Assembly (NCBI GenBank): GCA_018806985.1
Contig: JADANN010000369.1
Coordinates: 186,001-250,000 of the forward strand
Direction of reading: 5' to 3'
Length of the DNA stretch: 64,000 nucleotides
Origin: Angiostrongylus vasorum
Taxonomy: Eukaryota; Nematoda; Chromadorea; Rhabditida; Metastrongylidae
Part shown: piece by piece, positions 33,760-46,629 of the stretch
How the letters are laid out: each line of letters opens with the position of its first letter
Position numbering within the stretch: the first letter of the stretch is position 1
The notes under the pieces: generated by a model
Databases searched by the model: none
Seen by the model: only the letters and a program-made list of their open reading frames with translations
What the model was told of the DNA's origin: nothing
Translations under genes and position numbers: made by a program

Positions 33760-34280
33760 TTAGCGATGAAGTAAGCGTAGCGATTAAACGATGCTTAAGA
33801 AGGGCAGGTCTAGAGGAATCGGTAGCGATAGTTGAAATACCACCGGCTACTCTACGTCGTCAGTTAGTTCGTAACCGCCTGTATGACCGTCTGTGCGAAA
33901 CAACAAATTGCGTAATCTGCCCTTACGGCAGGGACGGTGATTGCATGAGTTCAGGTACGATATACCTGATCTCGTGTAATAATTGCGGAGATGAATATAT
34001 TGGCGAAACGGGCAGGCCTTTGTGTATCCGTATAAAAGAACACCTAGATGGCAAACGAAAACTAAGACAAAGTACCACACTAGGCACGCATAGGATACAA
34101 AAGCACAGCGGGGACGATTTTGAAGTAAAAGTCAATATCCTTGCGCAGGAGACTAGAACACCAGCGCGAAAACTTCTTGAGGCTTTTTGGATAAATGCCA
34201 AAAACCCTACAATGAATAGCAGGGATGAATGCCCAGAGGTCATACGCGACCTGACCCCGTATGTTCGCATCAATTTCTGA
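33760..34280 (+). CDS. GIY-YIG endonuclease domain of a Penelope-like retroelement (partial)
   Basis: Open for about 173 codons to a TGA at 34278-34280. It starts VSVAIKRCLRRAGL and contains the linker cysteines NCVICPYGRDGDC. The GIY-like strand follows as TIYLISCNNCGDEYIGETGR, with YIGET standing for the YIG motif, then LCIRIKEH (the conserved Arg and His region). Later LLEAFWINAKNPTMN provides the likely acidic catalytic Glu. This order (Cys pair, GIY-YIG, RxxEH) is the Penelope endonuclease arrangement, which nicks target DNA for priming. It is uninterrupted, unlike copy 2, so fairly young or constrained, but it cannot move without its reverse transcriptase. Confidence 0.8.
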
Positions 34281-34481
34281 TGTGGGATGGTGCAGTCATC
34301 AACCTTATGCGACCATAATCAGCTGTTCTAATCTTCCTCATGGGAAGGCACGTAAAAAAGCGGTGAGTTTTTTTCGAGAAGCTGTTGACCATGTAATTAC
34401 CATAGAGTTTTTTCGCCTCTTTATAAGTGTTATTGAAGCGTTTGGCCCAGTAAGCTGTATATCAGTATACCCTTCCAGGCT

Positions 34482-34509
34482 CTGAAGAAGGCGATCCTGC
34501 CGAAACGTC
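34482..34509 (+). ncRNA. Hammerhead-like core motif in the Penelope tail
   Basis: CTGAAGA (34482-34488) fits the CUGANGA core. GGC (34490-34492) can pair with GCC (34499-34501), and GAAAC follows at 34502-34506. Penelope-like elements are known to carry hammerhead ribozymes. Helix I, helix III and the cleavage site are not clear here, so activity is unproven. Confidence 0.35.
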
Positions 34510-34560
34510 AGCTACTGTTGTATTGTATTGTGTTTTTCTACGGAAGTAAATGTATGCTGT

Positions 34561-37299
34561 TTAACAACCTCGCGATTGCTGAACAAGAAAACGACAGAGA
34601 ATAAAGCTGACTACCAAGTAGAAATTTGTCCGTTCAATTAGTTTCATCATTCATCATTGATTAGCCGAAATAAATTATGCCTTTCCTGACTCGAGCAGGA
34701 ATAATACGTAGAGGATTTTAAATGTTCTACAGAAATTCCTTAGTCGACTATATTAATGCTCAAAGACAATCACGCATTTAACACGTCAGTGCTAAAAAGC
34801 TAAAGGACACACGCGAGCAACCTCATGACTGTGATTCTTTATAACAATTACTTTTACGGAAAATGGCCGTAAAGATGCGGATAGAAAAGCCGCGAAAACC
34901 AACTAGTTGTGTCACTATTCTGAACGCGGTGAAATCCGTTCCAGTGACTTTTTTTCCTCTGGTTCGCACGAGCTCTTCTGCTTCTTAGATCTGCTTAACC
35001 TTTGGCCACACTGCGATTCGATTTCGTTTCCCAGTTCTTGGTGGATGGTGAACAAGACGGTACGTCTTCGTTAATGATCGATATAAAGCGCAGCTCTACA
35101 GAGCAAATTTGTTGATTTGTTGGAGTCTGCTTCACCACTGAAAAAAAATGGCTTAACGTGCTAAATGCGGTAAAACCAGGTGAGATGATTCTCCTTGATA
35201 TCTGTTAAAACGCAGATCGACAAACAATGCTGTCTAAGAAGAGGTTTTCGGTGCTATTCATTGATACCGTAGAAGCCATGAGGTAACAAGTATATCACTT
35301 CTAACAGGAATGACCATTTAACGTTTTAACTATTAACTCTCCTGTGACGACCATCAGTCGAGTAAGTCGAGGTTAACAATGACTGGGAAATTGAAACACT
35401 CCATACTTGAGCTCCCACTAAAATCGAACTTTCATCAGTTGGTGTACACAGTTCACACTAATCTACTCCACTTTGTTGCACATTCAAAGAACATTTTACT
35501 AGCCTTCTTTTTTTGCCATCGAATTTTCTAGAACATTTACGAAAATTGTCAGGTCGGTAACTTTGCAAGTCATCGGAAACTTTCCAGTGATTTTTCGTCA
35601 GCCACTAGGAAAACCTGAGTTAGTTTCGCTCCTTGTTCTCCTTTGGATGTACTGCTAGAGGGTTCGGATTACGTGAATCTGTGCAGTAGCCAGTCAAACA
35701 GAGGGACGTCGAAGCGATTCTGTGTGCGTCCTGCAGTCACTCCATGCCATTCCGAAGCAGTCGTCCGCTCGAAAGCTCTCTTCGAACTTCTCAGTCTTGA
35801 CGATTAATCTTTGATTTGTCTTTAGAGGCTTCTTGAAGCAAATTCTCCAACACAAGTGAAGTTTAGGCTCTAGTTTAGGCAGACGATTTGTTGCTTTAAA
35901 AGTGTTTTAGAACAAAATCACAAAAAACATTTACTGTGCCCCTAAATAATAAGCACTAATGATCATCAAAAAATATCAAATATCAAGTGCAAATGCAGGA
36001 AGGATTTAGCCGTAATAAAGTATGAAGAATGACGAAATGACTCCAGATGGAAAGCCATCTGGAATATTGCTTATATCTTTGAGAACTTACGGATGATTTT
36101 CGTATAATCTGAAGAAAACTGCTTTACATTGTCGTCGATGGTTTCGTCAATGACGAAAGAAAGGAACACTTCTCCACTGCCGTCAATGAACGATGCGTTG
36201 AAAGACAACATTAAGCCAGCTATAAGACATCCGCTGACCTGTCATCAACTTAACCGATAAAGGAGGCTTTGTCTCTGACAAAAAAAAGTCCTCTTTACAT
36301 CAAGATAGAAGTTATAGGCAAATGGGTTGTTTGGTTCATTAAGCCTATCGCGCCACAGATTTCTTGAAGTCCACTCCACGATCTATTCGTCGAATTTCTC
36401 ATTGTATTCATCGGAGTGGATGAAGTTTGCGAAAAAGGGCCAAGGCCAGAGGTGATCGTATCATCGACAATCAATTACAGTTCGACTGATTGAGATATCA
36501 TCGGAGGTAACGAGAATGATGGATCGACTGCGGAGAACGCAGTGCGAATTGCACTGCAAACGAGTCGAACTGCGTCGCACCCACACCGAACCACTCGAAG
36601 AAGCTGGGGGGGGTGGCGATTCGACCTCCTGCCAAGCTGAAACTCACAGTGCTGGGCGACTGCAACAACCAATTCGTCCACATTAATCCGGTTATCTAAC
36701 CATCAAATAGAGTGGAGAACAATCAAAAGCTACTTGCTAACACCTAACAGTTTCAATTTCACAAAAAGTCGGAAGACTAACAGAAAGAGAATTTGAAGCT
36801 GACCTCAATGTGAAATAAATATGTACTTATCACGTTTATAAACAACATCAAATTTTTCAATTATGGATTTTTTTTCAAATGGTTCTCCTCAAGGTGATTG
36901 AGAATCCAATGATGACAGTGCACTGCTCACAGACGTCATCGATGTAGTGCAATGAAATGAACAGGAAGGATAGTGGCATTCAACTGGGCTAAACCACGGC
37001 ATTCATTAATAGAAGCCTTTCCAGTTTTCCATATATATCATCAATATAGAAGAACTGGTACGAACATTGAAGAACTGCTCGATTATGTCCTTGTGTTCTG
37101 CTTTAAAACGACTTTATTTCTGGCAACGTTGAGCTCAAAACGCCCCAACAGGTAACAATCCGAAGGCGCCGCGACGCACAACTTCCTTCCAGTGAGAGCC
37201 CAGCAGATTTCCTCTGGCCCAACTCAAATTGTGTGGGCAGAAGTTGACTTTTCCAGGACAACTTTTTATTGTACAATCAGTTAAAAGAAGGCACCCTTC
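34561..37299. other. No supported gene
   Basis: Short frames only. A locally GC-rich patch at 36490-36680 is open on both strands (a run of eight G at 36605-36612) without recognisable protein features. Confidence 0.4.
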
Positions 37300-37641
37300 C
37301 TACCAGCCGATAATAGCACACCACCGACACTCTCTAACCAGCCAAGTTTGAGGATGAAATCGGAAAAGGAGTCTCATTTCCGGTCTGATAAGTTGTGAAT
37401 GTGATCCATCCTCTGTCTTTACCGTATTAAAGAAGCTGGTCTGTGATGGAAGCGTGAGCACTTCGGCAGAATCACATCTGTAGTAGGCTTGGTCTACGAA
37501 ACTTCTGCCCATGTCATTGAGAAGGACAAACTTTCTAGTCACCACATTCTGCGCGAGATCATTTCTAGGATTAACGCAGTGCACAAACGAGCTTAGGTCT
37601 CGACGCTTGGCGGGCCATGATGGTGAAGCACATCGAAGCAC
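37300..37641 (-). CDS. Unrecognised reverse-strand ORF
   Basis: A 113-codon frame with balanced composition (HCVNPRNDLAQNVVTRKFVL, SFVDQAYYRCDSAEVLTLPS). No acceptor or donor clearly frames it and no domain is recognised. It may be a transposon relic, given the surroundings. Confidence 0.25.
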   Translation of the reverse strand: MLRCASPSWPAKRRDLSSFVHCVNPRNDLAQNVVTRKFVLLNDMGRSFVDQAYYRCDSAEVLTLPSQTSFFNTVKTEDGSHSQLIRPEMRLLFRFHPQTWLVRECRWCAIIGW

Positions 37642-39164
37642 CAGATGTTTCCGATCGAAGATCTTTTATTTTTGACATGAGAAGACAATGCCAAAAGATG
37701 GATTCAGTTATACAACTAGCTGTGACGCACAGTAGTGAAGATTATATTGTGAGCACTGAAAACAAAATAGTTAAAGGTTTGGAAAATTTATGACAAAACT
37801 TTGTTGCTAATCCATTGAAATATCACGCTATACTGTTTCAGAATGAACTATATTTTAGCCGCTTCTTTTCGAAGTGCGAGCGTTTTGCGATTTGTTCACC
37901 ACTTGTAGAAGTGAGCAGGACATTTTTCTGCAGATGTTGTGTTCTGCGCACGCAAAATTTACCTTGCAGATCTGCATTCAGCCACTCCAATCCTGCTCGA
38001 TGACGATTTCTGTATGTATGACTGGAGTATCTTGATCCTCAAGAGCCTAACAACGAAGGTACATCCGACTTAAATGTAGATATAGTCATTTCACAGAGCT
38101 TGCTTAACCCGTCAGAGAAAGTCATAAGACAGCAAGGACTGGATAGTTTGATCCTTTGGCCTCGACGTAGGTTTTCTCAAGCACAACTTCACTGTCTTAC
38201 TGACTCATAACGGCAATACCACCTGCTGTGCTACATCTTCAAACGTCAACAGTAGAGAAAGCTCCACGCTTCAATTATAGTTGACACAATTAGCTTCACG
38301 TGGTTCCGTAAAGTGGAAAACTGGTTGACAAAAAAGAAAGTGGGGGGGCTCAACAGCGGAATGGGTAGCATGTGAACCGCCGAGAAGAGTAGTCGTGGGT
38401 TCGAATCTGACCTCGGCTCCATGTTTTGCAAATGTATCAGAATCGCAGTGATTGCATTTCACATCATACCCGCCGTGAAAAATTACGGCATGCAGTGAAT
38501 AAAAAGGTAATATTGTGATTTAAATTAACTTTGGTTTTTTACTTGCCGAAAATCCTCAACATTGAACAAGAGTAGAAGATACGACAGAGACGCCCTTAAA
38601 TTAAACATTCTTCAAATTTAGAACTCAGCGTTGAACATATCATCAGAAGACAAAGCTTAACGAAGATATTTTAGTGGGCCGTCTTTACATTGGAATTGTT
38701 GGATTGATGGTACGTGTTTGGATGCGGCGTGAGATCTATCGCCTTCCCTCATTGTTTAAGGTGATTTCCACTGGAATCACCAGACATCTGCGCTGAATAG
38801 CTCCAAGATCTTCACTGTAGAAAATAACCGACAGTTTCGATTGAAAGAAGTTCACCGTTTTGCAAATATGATGCACCCAGGACTGTAGCGATATGTTCGA
38901 CTAGGTGTCTGATTGTGCTACAATACTATGGTGCAAAAGATTGAACATCAAGTACATCAGTTACCCTCTGCAAAATCTGATGTGAACAAGCTTAATGACT
39001 GAGCGATCTTGTTGCACTTTTTATGTACGCATCACAAGTCTCATAATAAAAAGTAGTTTTTACTGCTGGCACTTTCGAGACATGAACTCTGTGAAGAGAA
39101 TTACTAGCCAATACTAGCTTTTTATTTACTGGCTGTCACAATTTTTCACGGCAGAGTATCATAT
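37642..39164. other. No supported gene; one repeat fragment
   Basis: A Foldback/tRNA-like fragment lies at 38341-38440 (GTCGTGGGTTCGAATCTGAC). Nothing else is recognisable. Confidence 0.4.
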
Positions 39165-39470
39165 CTGATACAACTACAATGGTGCTGAGATATTTGCGAA
39201 ACTCCGTACCGCAGGTGCCTGCGCTGGAGCCTCAACTTAACTGGGGTTCATTGCCTATTTGGGCTCCCCAGATCAATCCCATTGACGAGTGATTGCTAAT
39301 GGCACTGATCGATAGAACTAGCTGAGAGACAGGCGGAAAGAAGGCCCCGCATGGTGTGGTGGTGAAGGCGTTAGCCCCTGAAATGGGTAACAGCGCGTTC
39401 TCTACCCACCGCAGACACCTGCGGTCCAGAGTTTTGTAAATATCTCAGCATTGTTGTGGTTGATAACAAA
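39165..39470. mobile_element. Foldback-D element, diverged arms
   Basis: Left arm GCTGAGATATTTGCGAAACTCC...GCAGGTGCCTGCG. Right arm CGCAGACACCTGCGGTCCAG...AAATATCTCAGC. The centre includes GCATGGTGTGGTGGTGAA. Confidence 0.72.
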
Positions 39471-40084
39471 TAGTTAGCATTGTTCTGTCCTCTACCTCAA
39501 GCATATCGAGATATTTCTAATTCAACGAACATGAGTAATGTCGAAAACTCAACAGTGTGCGTAGGCAGAACGCTGCGAAGACATCATCAACGACTTCTAA
39601 TTATACTTGTAAAAAGTGGGTCTCATTACCAAGTGCAAATTACTGGTTTCCAATTTAAGAAAGTATGTCACAAATGGTGTTACGATAGCTATAAATGCTA
39701 AATGTAATAGCGCAAGACACATTCTGAACTACTACTGGATTACCTGACTTGGATAAGCGAATTTTAGGAGCTGTCGAATACGGCACTGCACGCATTCACT
39801 TCACGTCACGTCTAGTGCCTGCAAGTAGTCGACGACGCTCTGGTTGCCCATGGTTTGGAGACCTTGCTACTGAGACTTGATAAGATCTCGTGGAACGCCC
39901 ACACTATGGCGCTCCCCCATTTCCCGCTAAGTTTTCAGTTCAAAAATAACATTTCACTGGTAGCGAAGGTATTTGAAGGTGTATCGTTACTAGAAGGCTT
40001 TATTCAGATTGAAAACCGCGAAACATGAAGTATAATTGCCACTAACTTAATGAATAGAGAAGCTATTAGCAAATTTAGGGATTT
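39471..40084. other. No supported gene
   Basis: Only a short frame at 39480-39701 without recognisable features. Confidence 0.35.
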
Positions 40085-40382
40085 TACTAAGAATAGGATA
40101 TTTACCCAACCCTAGGATCCCATGGATTTCAGTCTCTCTAAGTCCCGTGTTCTGGACACACCAGGCCTTCCATGCCTCCAGGGTCGCCGAATTGACACTG
40201 GAGTTGTTTCAGAGGATAAAAACAGGCTTTATACATCGCTTGGTCAACTCACTTCATTATTTAGGCCAGATATCGATTCAATCACATTTACGATCCTTGA
40301 TGAAGTGGAACACATTGCAGATACCTCAGAGATAGATCAATCCTGCGTGCTTTATCCATATTGCTTTTATTTGCCTAACATT
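40085..40382 (+). mobile_element. SINE-A copy, headless and diverged
   Basis: CACCAGGCCTTCCATGCCTC, GGTCGCCGAATTGACACTGG, CCTTGATGAAGTGGAACAC and a GCTTTATCCATATTGC tail match the SINE-A body order. Confidence 0.55.
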
Positions 40383-42940
40383 CCGTAAGTAACCACTTTT
40401 TAAGAAACCAATTTGGCTCCATTCAAAAAAGAACTTTGTGTTGTGGTGGAAGCACGCGCAGACCAAAAACAGTCAGCGCAGATTACGGTGGATAACCTCC
40501 TTGTGAATGCCGGTTTTGTTTGCCGATTTCAAACTCGGAAGTGTTCACATGATTCTTGCCGCCAATACTCTATGGTTCAGATATCGATCTTTTCTTCCAC
40601 TGCTTGCTTGTGCAATAAATAGAGATAAAATCTCGGAAGTGGCTGACCTGCGTTAAACGGCGCCTATAAGAGGGCAAAGACTATGGAGGCCTAAGAATAT
40701 AAATGACCTCATCCACTGATCGTTCTCGCAGTCTCAAGGCATCTTGTGAACACATTGCTATTGCTGACTTTACGGTAAGCTTCCGAAATCGCTTAATCTT
40801 CCAGTTTTAAATTTCCTCACTGCTATCATGTTTAAAGATGAAAACGATCGCGACGAAAGGACCATTTCAGATCCCGCAAACCTACAATTCATACCTACTA
40901 TCGCATCCTATCCATGGAGCAATGACTCAGCACATGCCGAAATGGAATCGGACGGCGTGGCTACTTCAGTGTTGGTGGTTAGAAACGGCTGCTAACGTGG
41001 GCAAATGAACAGATACTTATTAACTAGAGTGGAACCCTCTCTAAGCGCGAGCAACTTGCTGACGAACTATACTAATAATTGATTGCCTCCGCTCCATATT
41101 TCCGAAGAAGTCGTGCAGAAACCTTAATATCAACAACCCACAACATCCCGAACAATAAATCGAGTCCTGCTTGCAGAATTAAGTATCTGACTTAATACAC
41201 ATAAGAATGGAACGTACCTCGAAAGATAAACCAAACCGTTTTCCAGGAACTTGGAGAAACTCCATCCGTTCATCTAGAATTCACGATACCTCGCTGGAGG
41301 GAACTGAGTCGCTGACTGAACATCTTGCGTCCATACCTCATGGGAACTAAATACATAGGAGAATAATTGGGTTGATCGAGAAGGATTTAATTTGCCTCAG
41401 GTAAGCTGCTCATGAGAGCAATGGACGTGCCATTTCATTGCCTGTAGATAGAGCGCATTGCCAACTAATTTCTTGAAGAGTCAGCAATGTGGGGAAGAAA
41501 TGGTAGCTATGGTAGTTCATAGATTTCATTCTTGGGCATTTGGTAGTGCTTCTTTTTACCTGTCAAAGCTCTGGCAGTGCTACATTTATCTACCACAGCT
41601 TTGGCTAGTTCGATTTTGCTATGTCGAAATATTTAGAAAGAATACAATTTGAAAGGTTCGCAATGATGGAGCTCGAATCACAGCTATGCAATACAAACGA
41701 AATTAACATGTTTCGTGGACCTCAACTCACCTCTCAGACAAACACCCAATGAGTTCTGATTCTAATGCTATACGCTACGAAATTGGCCCAAATCTTCTTG
41801 CTAAGCGTTTTCAGCAATTCTTTCTCTATCGCGCTCGGTGCACAGATAACGAATTATGACGGTAGCAGTCCGACTAATGAACATATAAAGAGAGAATTGA
41901 CTTTTAAAAAGAGACCAAAAGAAAGGGTTCTCTTTCATTCAAACGAGAAAGACTTGTGCATTCTGCTGTGGAACGAAGAAACGATGTCCACCACTGTATT
42001 TGTAGTGTTCATAACGAACATGTTGACAACTCAATCCACCTTTCTGCAGCAAACATTACAGGTAATTTGAATTACGTGCTAAAAAATCAATACGATCTCT
42101 ATCCAACGAGGATACTGAATTTGTTCTTGATGAGCTGACTGTTTGTGTAGACGATCCGCGCCAGATCTTAAGAGACAGATACGTGCGAGAGATATGATAG
42201 CGGCAAAAGACGATAGGTTGCCAAATCGAGTCTGCCACTGTTCAGACTTGTAAAGCGATTTCTAACTGTTAACAGTGCGACGTTTTTTTTTCTTTCACTA
42301 CAAAGGAAAAACAGAACAAGTTTTTAGTTAATGAAAGTAACTGAGTTTGTATGTTACAAAAAGTCTATAGCAATGTATGTAACATATACCTGCTGGACAC
42401 AAGAGAAGTTCGTTAAAAGTTTAGCACGAAGAAGCCAAAAAAAAGTAAACAAAAGATACTAAACTAAACATGTCTCAGGATCGGATCACAGGTGTTAGGC
42501 GCTTAGCTTTGGTAACCTAGCTTTATGATTCACGTCAGTCATACAAGCCAAATCACCAAAGAGAAGAACCAAACCAATAACCGTTATCAGTGGGATAAAG
42601 AAAAGGTGGTAAGATAGAAACTAGAACGCTAGGAAATTCAGTAGACTGATATGGAAACAATATGAACTGGTGTTTACTCTGATTAAGCAACCTCTTGAAA
42701 TGCGCAGAGCACAGTGGTGGACGCAAGTACAGTAGCAGATGGAGACGAGTGTCTGTGTGCCAATTACGGACGAACACACACACACCTGGATAGGCGGAGC
42801 GGGTACAGGACCCGCCCACGTCAAGGTCGAACTGATCGCATCGTTCTGCGCATATCACCATTGTATCGTCGGCTGGATCCTATGGATTATCGATCGGCCG
42901 GCGGATCGATAACGCTGGACAGTGCCGCCAACTAGCTGAT
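40383..42940. other. No supported gene
   Basis: The frames at 41765-42138 are open but overlap in two registers and carry no recognisable motif. Possibly relic element sequence. Confidence 0.35.
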
Positions 42941-43068
42941 ATGGATAATGGTGCAGTAGTCACTGTGAAGGAAGAATGTTCTATGGGGCAAATTCCGCCC
43001 GCGTGTGGGAACTGCGGGAGTAGAAGCCGGTGCTGCTCTCACTCTTCTTCTCTCACGCACCCTTATCA
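42941..43068 (+). CDS. Candidate first exon of an unidentified gene in a GC-rich patch
   Basis: ATG at 42941 opens a frame beginning MDNGAVVTVKEECSMGQIPP and continuing CGNCGSRSRCC, then a Ser/His stretch. A GTGAGA donor (43069) lies just before the in-frame stop (43070). The patch 42,820-43,130 is clearly richer in C, G and CpG than its surroundings, as promoters and first exons can be. The reverse strand is also open here (LTPAEIAYLKRRTVVSLIRV), so the coding strand is not certain. No downstream partner exon is established. Confidence 0.3.
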
Positions 43069-44839
43069 GTGAGACAACGGTTCTCCTCTTCAAGTATGCT
43101 ATTTCGGCTGGCGTCAGACCAACCGGTTCCCGAGAAGAAAAGGTCGGGAGAGAAGACATTGCATACTTGCTAATTGACAGTGGGAGCGAATCCAAACATA
43201 AGAGCGAATCGACGACAAGCAGTAACAAGAAATGCAACGACATGAGCATTTTCACAACAAAAGGGTACAAATTACTTACAGTCCTTGAAAGTCCTAAAAA
43301 GATATTGTTAAGACTAACTGCATGGGGAAATTTGAGTTGTGGAGGTATTCAGATATATGTGAAAATTAGGCGAAAGTCGCCAAGTGCGCAATTCATAGAA
43401 ATGCAAATGCAGCTACTTGGGCTATCATTTAAATCCAGACACAAAGACGCGATCTGAAAGGCGGGTCGTTAAATATAAACAATGAAGGATGAGGTGTTCG
43501 CCGTTGATCCACGCCTTACGGATGCCCCATTCGATCGACGACACTGAGAACCATAGGAATGAATGAAAAGAAAAGAGAAAACAATCACTTGTGGAGAAAT
43601 ACCGATTTATTAGATGAGTGTTCCTTTTTTCTCTCAAACAAAAATCAGTGGTAGTTAATCGATGGAATGAAGGCTTTGGTTCTCCCGGAGCACAGGTTCG
43701 AACCAAGGACTCATCCTGTGTGCATTGCACAACACCTCTAACGAATACGGTACACCAGCACCGTAATGATAACTGAATTTCGAAGGATAGTAGCAGAGCC
43801 AAAATTTTTTGCCCTCCATGTATTTCTGTTTGAGTACCAATGGTGATCGCGTATTGAGAAAATGCTCAGTATCAAATAAATTAATGACTGTGGCGTGTAG
43901 ATGATTTCAAGTTTCATCGTTTGGAACCTTTCACGTCAACGATGTTTATTCTTTGGAATCATTTATTGATTCAAATCAAACGCAGCCCACTTACGAATGG
44001 AGGCAGCAATAGAAGGCCAACTAACATTGCAGTGAACAGCATTTACTTGTATAGCAGGACGACCCATTCTAATCGGTGGCGTAGATCCCAATAGAATGTT
44101 CATTTGTCTGGTGTAGTGCATGTTAGGCAGTATGTTTCCTCTCAAAGTTCTGGAGTAACTTGAGTACGGCCTTCGTAGTCACACACCACAAGTGGAAAAT
44201 CAATGGGTCGGATTAAACATGAAAATGTAGCATCCTGGTTGATGAGAGGCGATTTGTCTAGTGTACACCATTTTCAAGATAAAGTTTTTCCGGGATATTT
44301 ATACTTACTGCAATCAGCACAATGTTTACTTTGTTGAGATGGCTGTCAGAACGGTGAAAGCAAGGGACTCGGTTGATGTGGTGGATAGCATATGAGTTCT
44401 TCGTAATGATGATCGCTGATTCGCAATCCACCTGTGGCTCCGAGTTTTGCTCGTATGCAAGCATCCTTGTGGTTGTACAATCTGCACATTTATGCCTAAG
44501 TGTCATAAGCCTTAATATCTTACATGTATACAAGCTTAGATTACTGAATCCGATAAAATCATGAGAGGCCGTTCTATGTGGTTCCTTAACAGATCAATGT
44601 TTTTCTTACGGATTTACTCTTTTTTAAAACATGGCAGTATTTTATTGATAATCTGATACAAGACAGATAATATGGAGCTTCGTAGACTAAATGGTTCTGC
44701 ACCTGCACCATTATATGATGTGGGATATGAGGAAACACGTTATTATGCAGCACCATATACCCTCTTCATATAATCAATGTCGACCGCATAGAGTACAGTT
44801 ATTGTGCACTTTGCCAATTTCTGACACTACTGGTTCCAC
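43069..44839. other. No supported gene; repeat fragments
   Basis: A reverse-strand SINE-A-like head lies at 43,665-43,745 (CAGGTTCGAACCAAGGACTC). A tRNA-like fragment lies at 44,375-44,470. Confidence 0.4.
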
Positions 44840-45118
44840 ACGCGCGAGTATGGCGCAGTGGTCAGAGGTGCACTACAATAGATACTGGATCAGTCGTTTG
44901 TTCAATCTCTCATCCAATGCTAACCAGTTCCTTCTTCGCTTGGGGGTTGCCAGATTGCCACGGGACTTGCCTAGGAGGATAGAAACACCGTCTTGATACA
45001 TCGGTAAGCCATCTGAAGTCAATTCACAGGCCAACTAGAAATTCAATCACGTATACGATACTTAGTGAAGTAGAATGTTAACACCGAATGATTTATCCTT
45101 CATCCTTTCTATCCTTCA
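44840..45118 (+). mobile_element. SINE-A copy
   Basis: The head TATGGCGCAGTGGTCAGAGG is followed by the family body and a TTTATCCTTCATCCTTTCTA tail. Confidence 0.68.
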
Positions 45119-46024
45119 CCTCCTCCATGTTACGAGTTCATCAGAATTCATTAAATTTTTAGTGAAAGATTTCATCTGCTGAGCGACACAGCTTACCAAA
45201 AACTCCTCAGACGCAAGTTTATTCGAGGTTTTATCCTTCTCCTTTGTTCTTTGAATTCTTGCGGCACTTTGTTTTTCCGTGACATGGAACTTCGTTGAGG
45301 CGCTTTTAAACCATTGTTTCACCTACGATACTTCCACCACAAGCTTTAAAGCCATTGTATTTATTCAATTCCTTTAAAATCACATAGTCGACGACAGTAA
45401 ACATAATCAACTTTCCTTTTCTTCAAAGTTCCCCTCTCTTGTTGTGCCTTATGATTCCTGCTCGATTGTTTCCCGACCAAATGTATCTTTCATTCTGCTA
45501 ACCGATGATTTACGTCCAAGTTTGAATTCGTAAAGGAAGTAGTTTCGAATTGCTATCCTGTTCTATCCCTATTTAATTCACTTGAAATGAATACAAAATA
45601 ACATCAAAACGAGAATACCGGGATGAAAATGTCTGGCGAATGCGCGAATGATACCTAGGACATCCATAAACGGAAAGCTATACCGAGAAGAAAAAAGAGG
45701 GCTTTCAGTGAGACTTTCATACTGCAGAATGGGTCATTCCACACCAAATAACCTTTCCGAATATAACTTTTCGCCAGCACCTTTGTTTAACACATAACGA
45801 TAACGTCCAGCGCTTAAATTTGTGTGCTTGCTACGTCAAACGAAGGTCAAGTTCATGGCGACTGCAAAAAACAATAAAAGTCGTTCGGATTAGAACACCC
45901 CCAAATAATGAACAATGGTGGGTTTTGAACAATAAACGAGGAATTTTCGAGATCTGATAGGCTTATGAGGTTCGAACTACAGAGAAGAGGCTTGGTTTAC
46001 CAATCTAGATATATATAGAGTAGG
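45119..46024. other. No supported gene
   Basis: AT-rich, with no motif or repeat I can assign. Confidence 0.4.
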
Positions 46025-46308
46025 ATAAGAATAAAGGATAAAGGATAAAGCTCTAGGCGTTGTTCAATCCCTGAGGAATGCGCCATGCGTTCGACATCAT
46101 TAAGCATCGTTGGAGGTGACTGAATGCATATCTGGCCTTTACAATGACTCGAGGTGGCCTGACGATATATCGAGCCAGCGCTGCTACCCTCCCAGACAAG
46201 TCTAGTACCAATCTGCCGACCCCGCAGGGATGGAAATCTTGGTGGGCCACGGGCGCAGGGATCGATCCCATGTGTGTATTGCAGTGTCTCCGACCACTGC
46301 GCCACAAC

Positions 46309-46313
<5 letters not shown>
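46025..46313 (-). mobile_element. SINE-A copy, full length, inserted beside (TA)n
   Basis: The reverse strand starts TTGTGGCGCAGTGGTCGGAG, has a B-box-like GGGATCGATCCC and ends with two TTTATCC units. Its head touches the (TA)n tract at 46314. Confidence 0.8.
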
Positions 46314-46349
<36 letters not shown>

Positions 46350-46411
46350 ATAGTATATATATATGTATATATATGTATATATATATATATATGTATATAT
46401 AGATATATGTA

Positions 46412-46446
<35 letters not shown>
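46314..46446. repeat. (TA)n microsatellite with GTATATATATG interruptions
   Basis: Pure TA at 46314-46345 and 46421-46445, with TATATGTATA variants between. Confidence 0.95.
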
Positions 46447-46449
<3 letters not shown>

Positions 46450-46629
46450 ACTATTTGCTACATTTCATTGTGGACGGTAGTTAACACACTAGTCTTTCCA
46501 CGGCTGGCCAGCACTCATCTTTTTCGGCACTTGTAAGAATAACAGAAAAGCGTCAAACCTTTCACTTAAGCTGAAGAGAAAATGGCACAGCAGGAGTGGA
46601 CTGAATAGCACAATAGAGTGGGAGGAGAA

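Larger units (their letters stand above)
33740..34560 (+). mobile_element. Penelope-like element, 5'-truncated copy 1
   Basis: Contains the C-terminal end of a Penelope-like retroelement ORF (GIY-YIG endonuclease) and a 3' tail with a CTGAAGA-stem-GAAAC motif ending near CAACCTCGCGATTGCTGA. The reverse-transcriptase part is missing; only scraps of frame precede 33,750. Confidence 0.75.
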
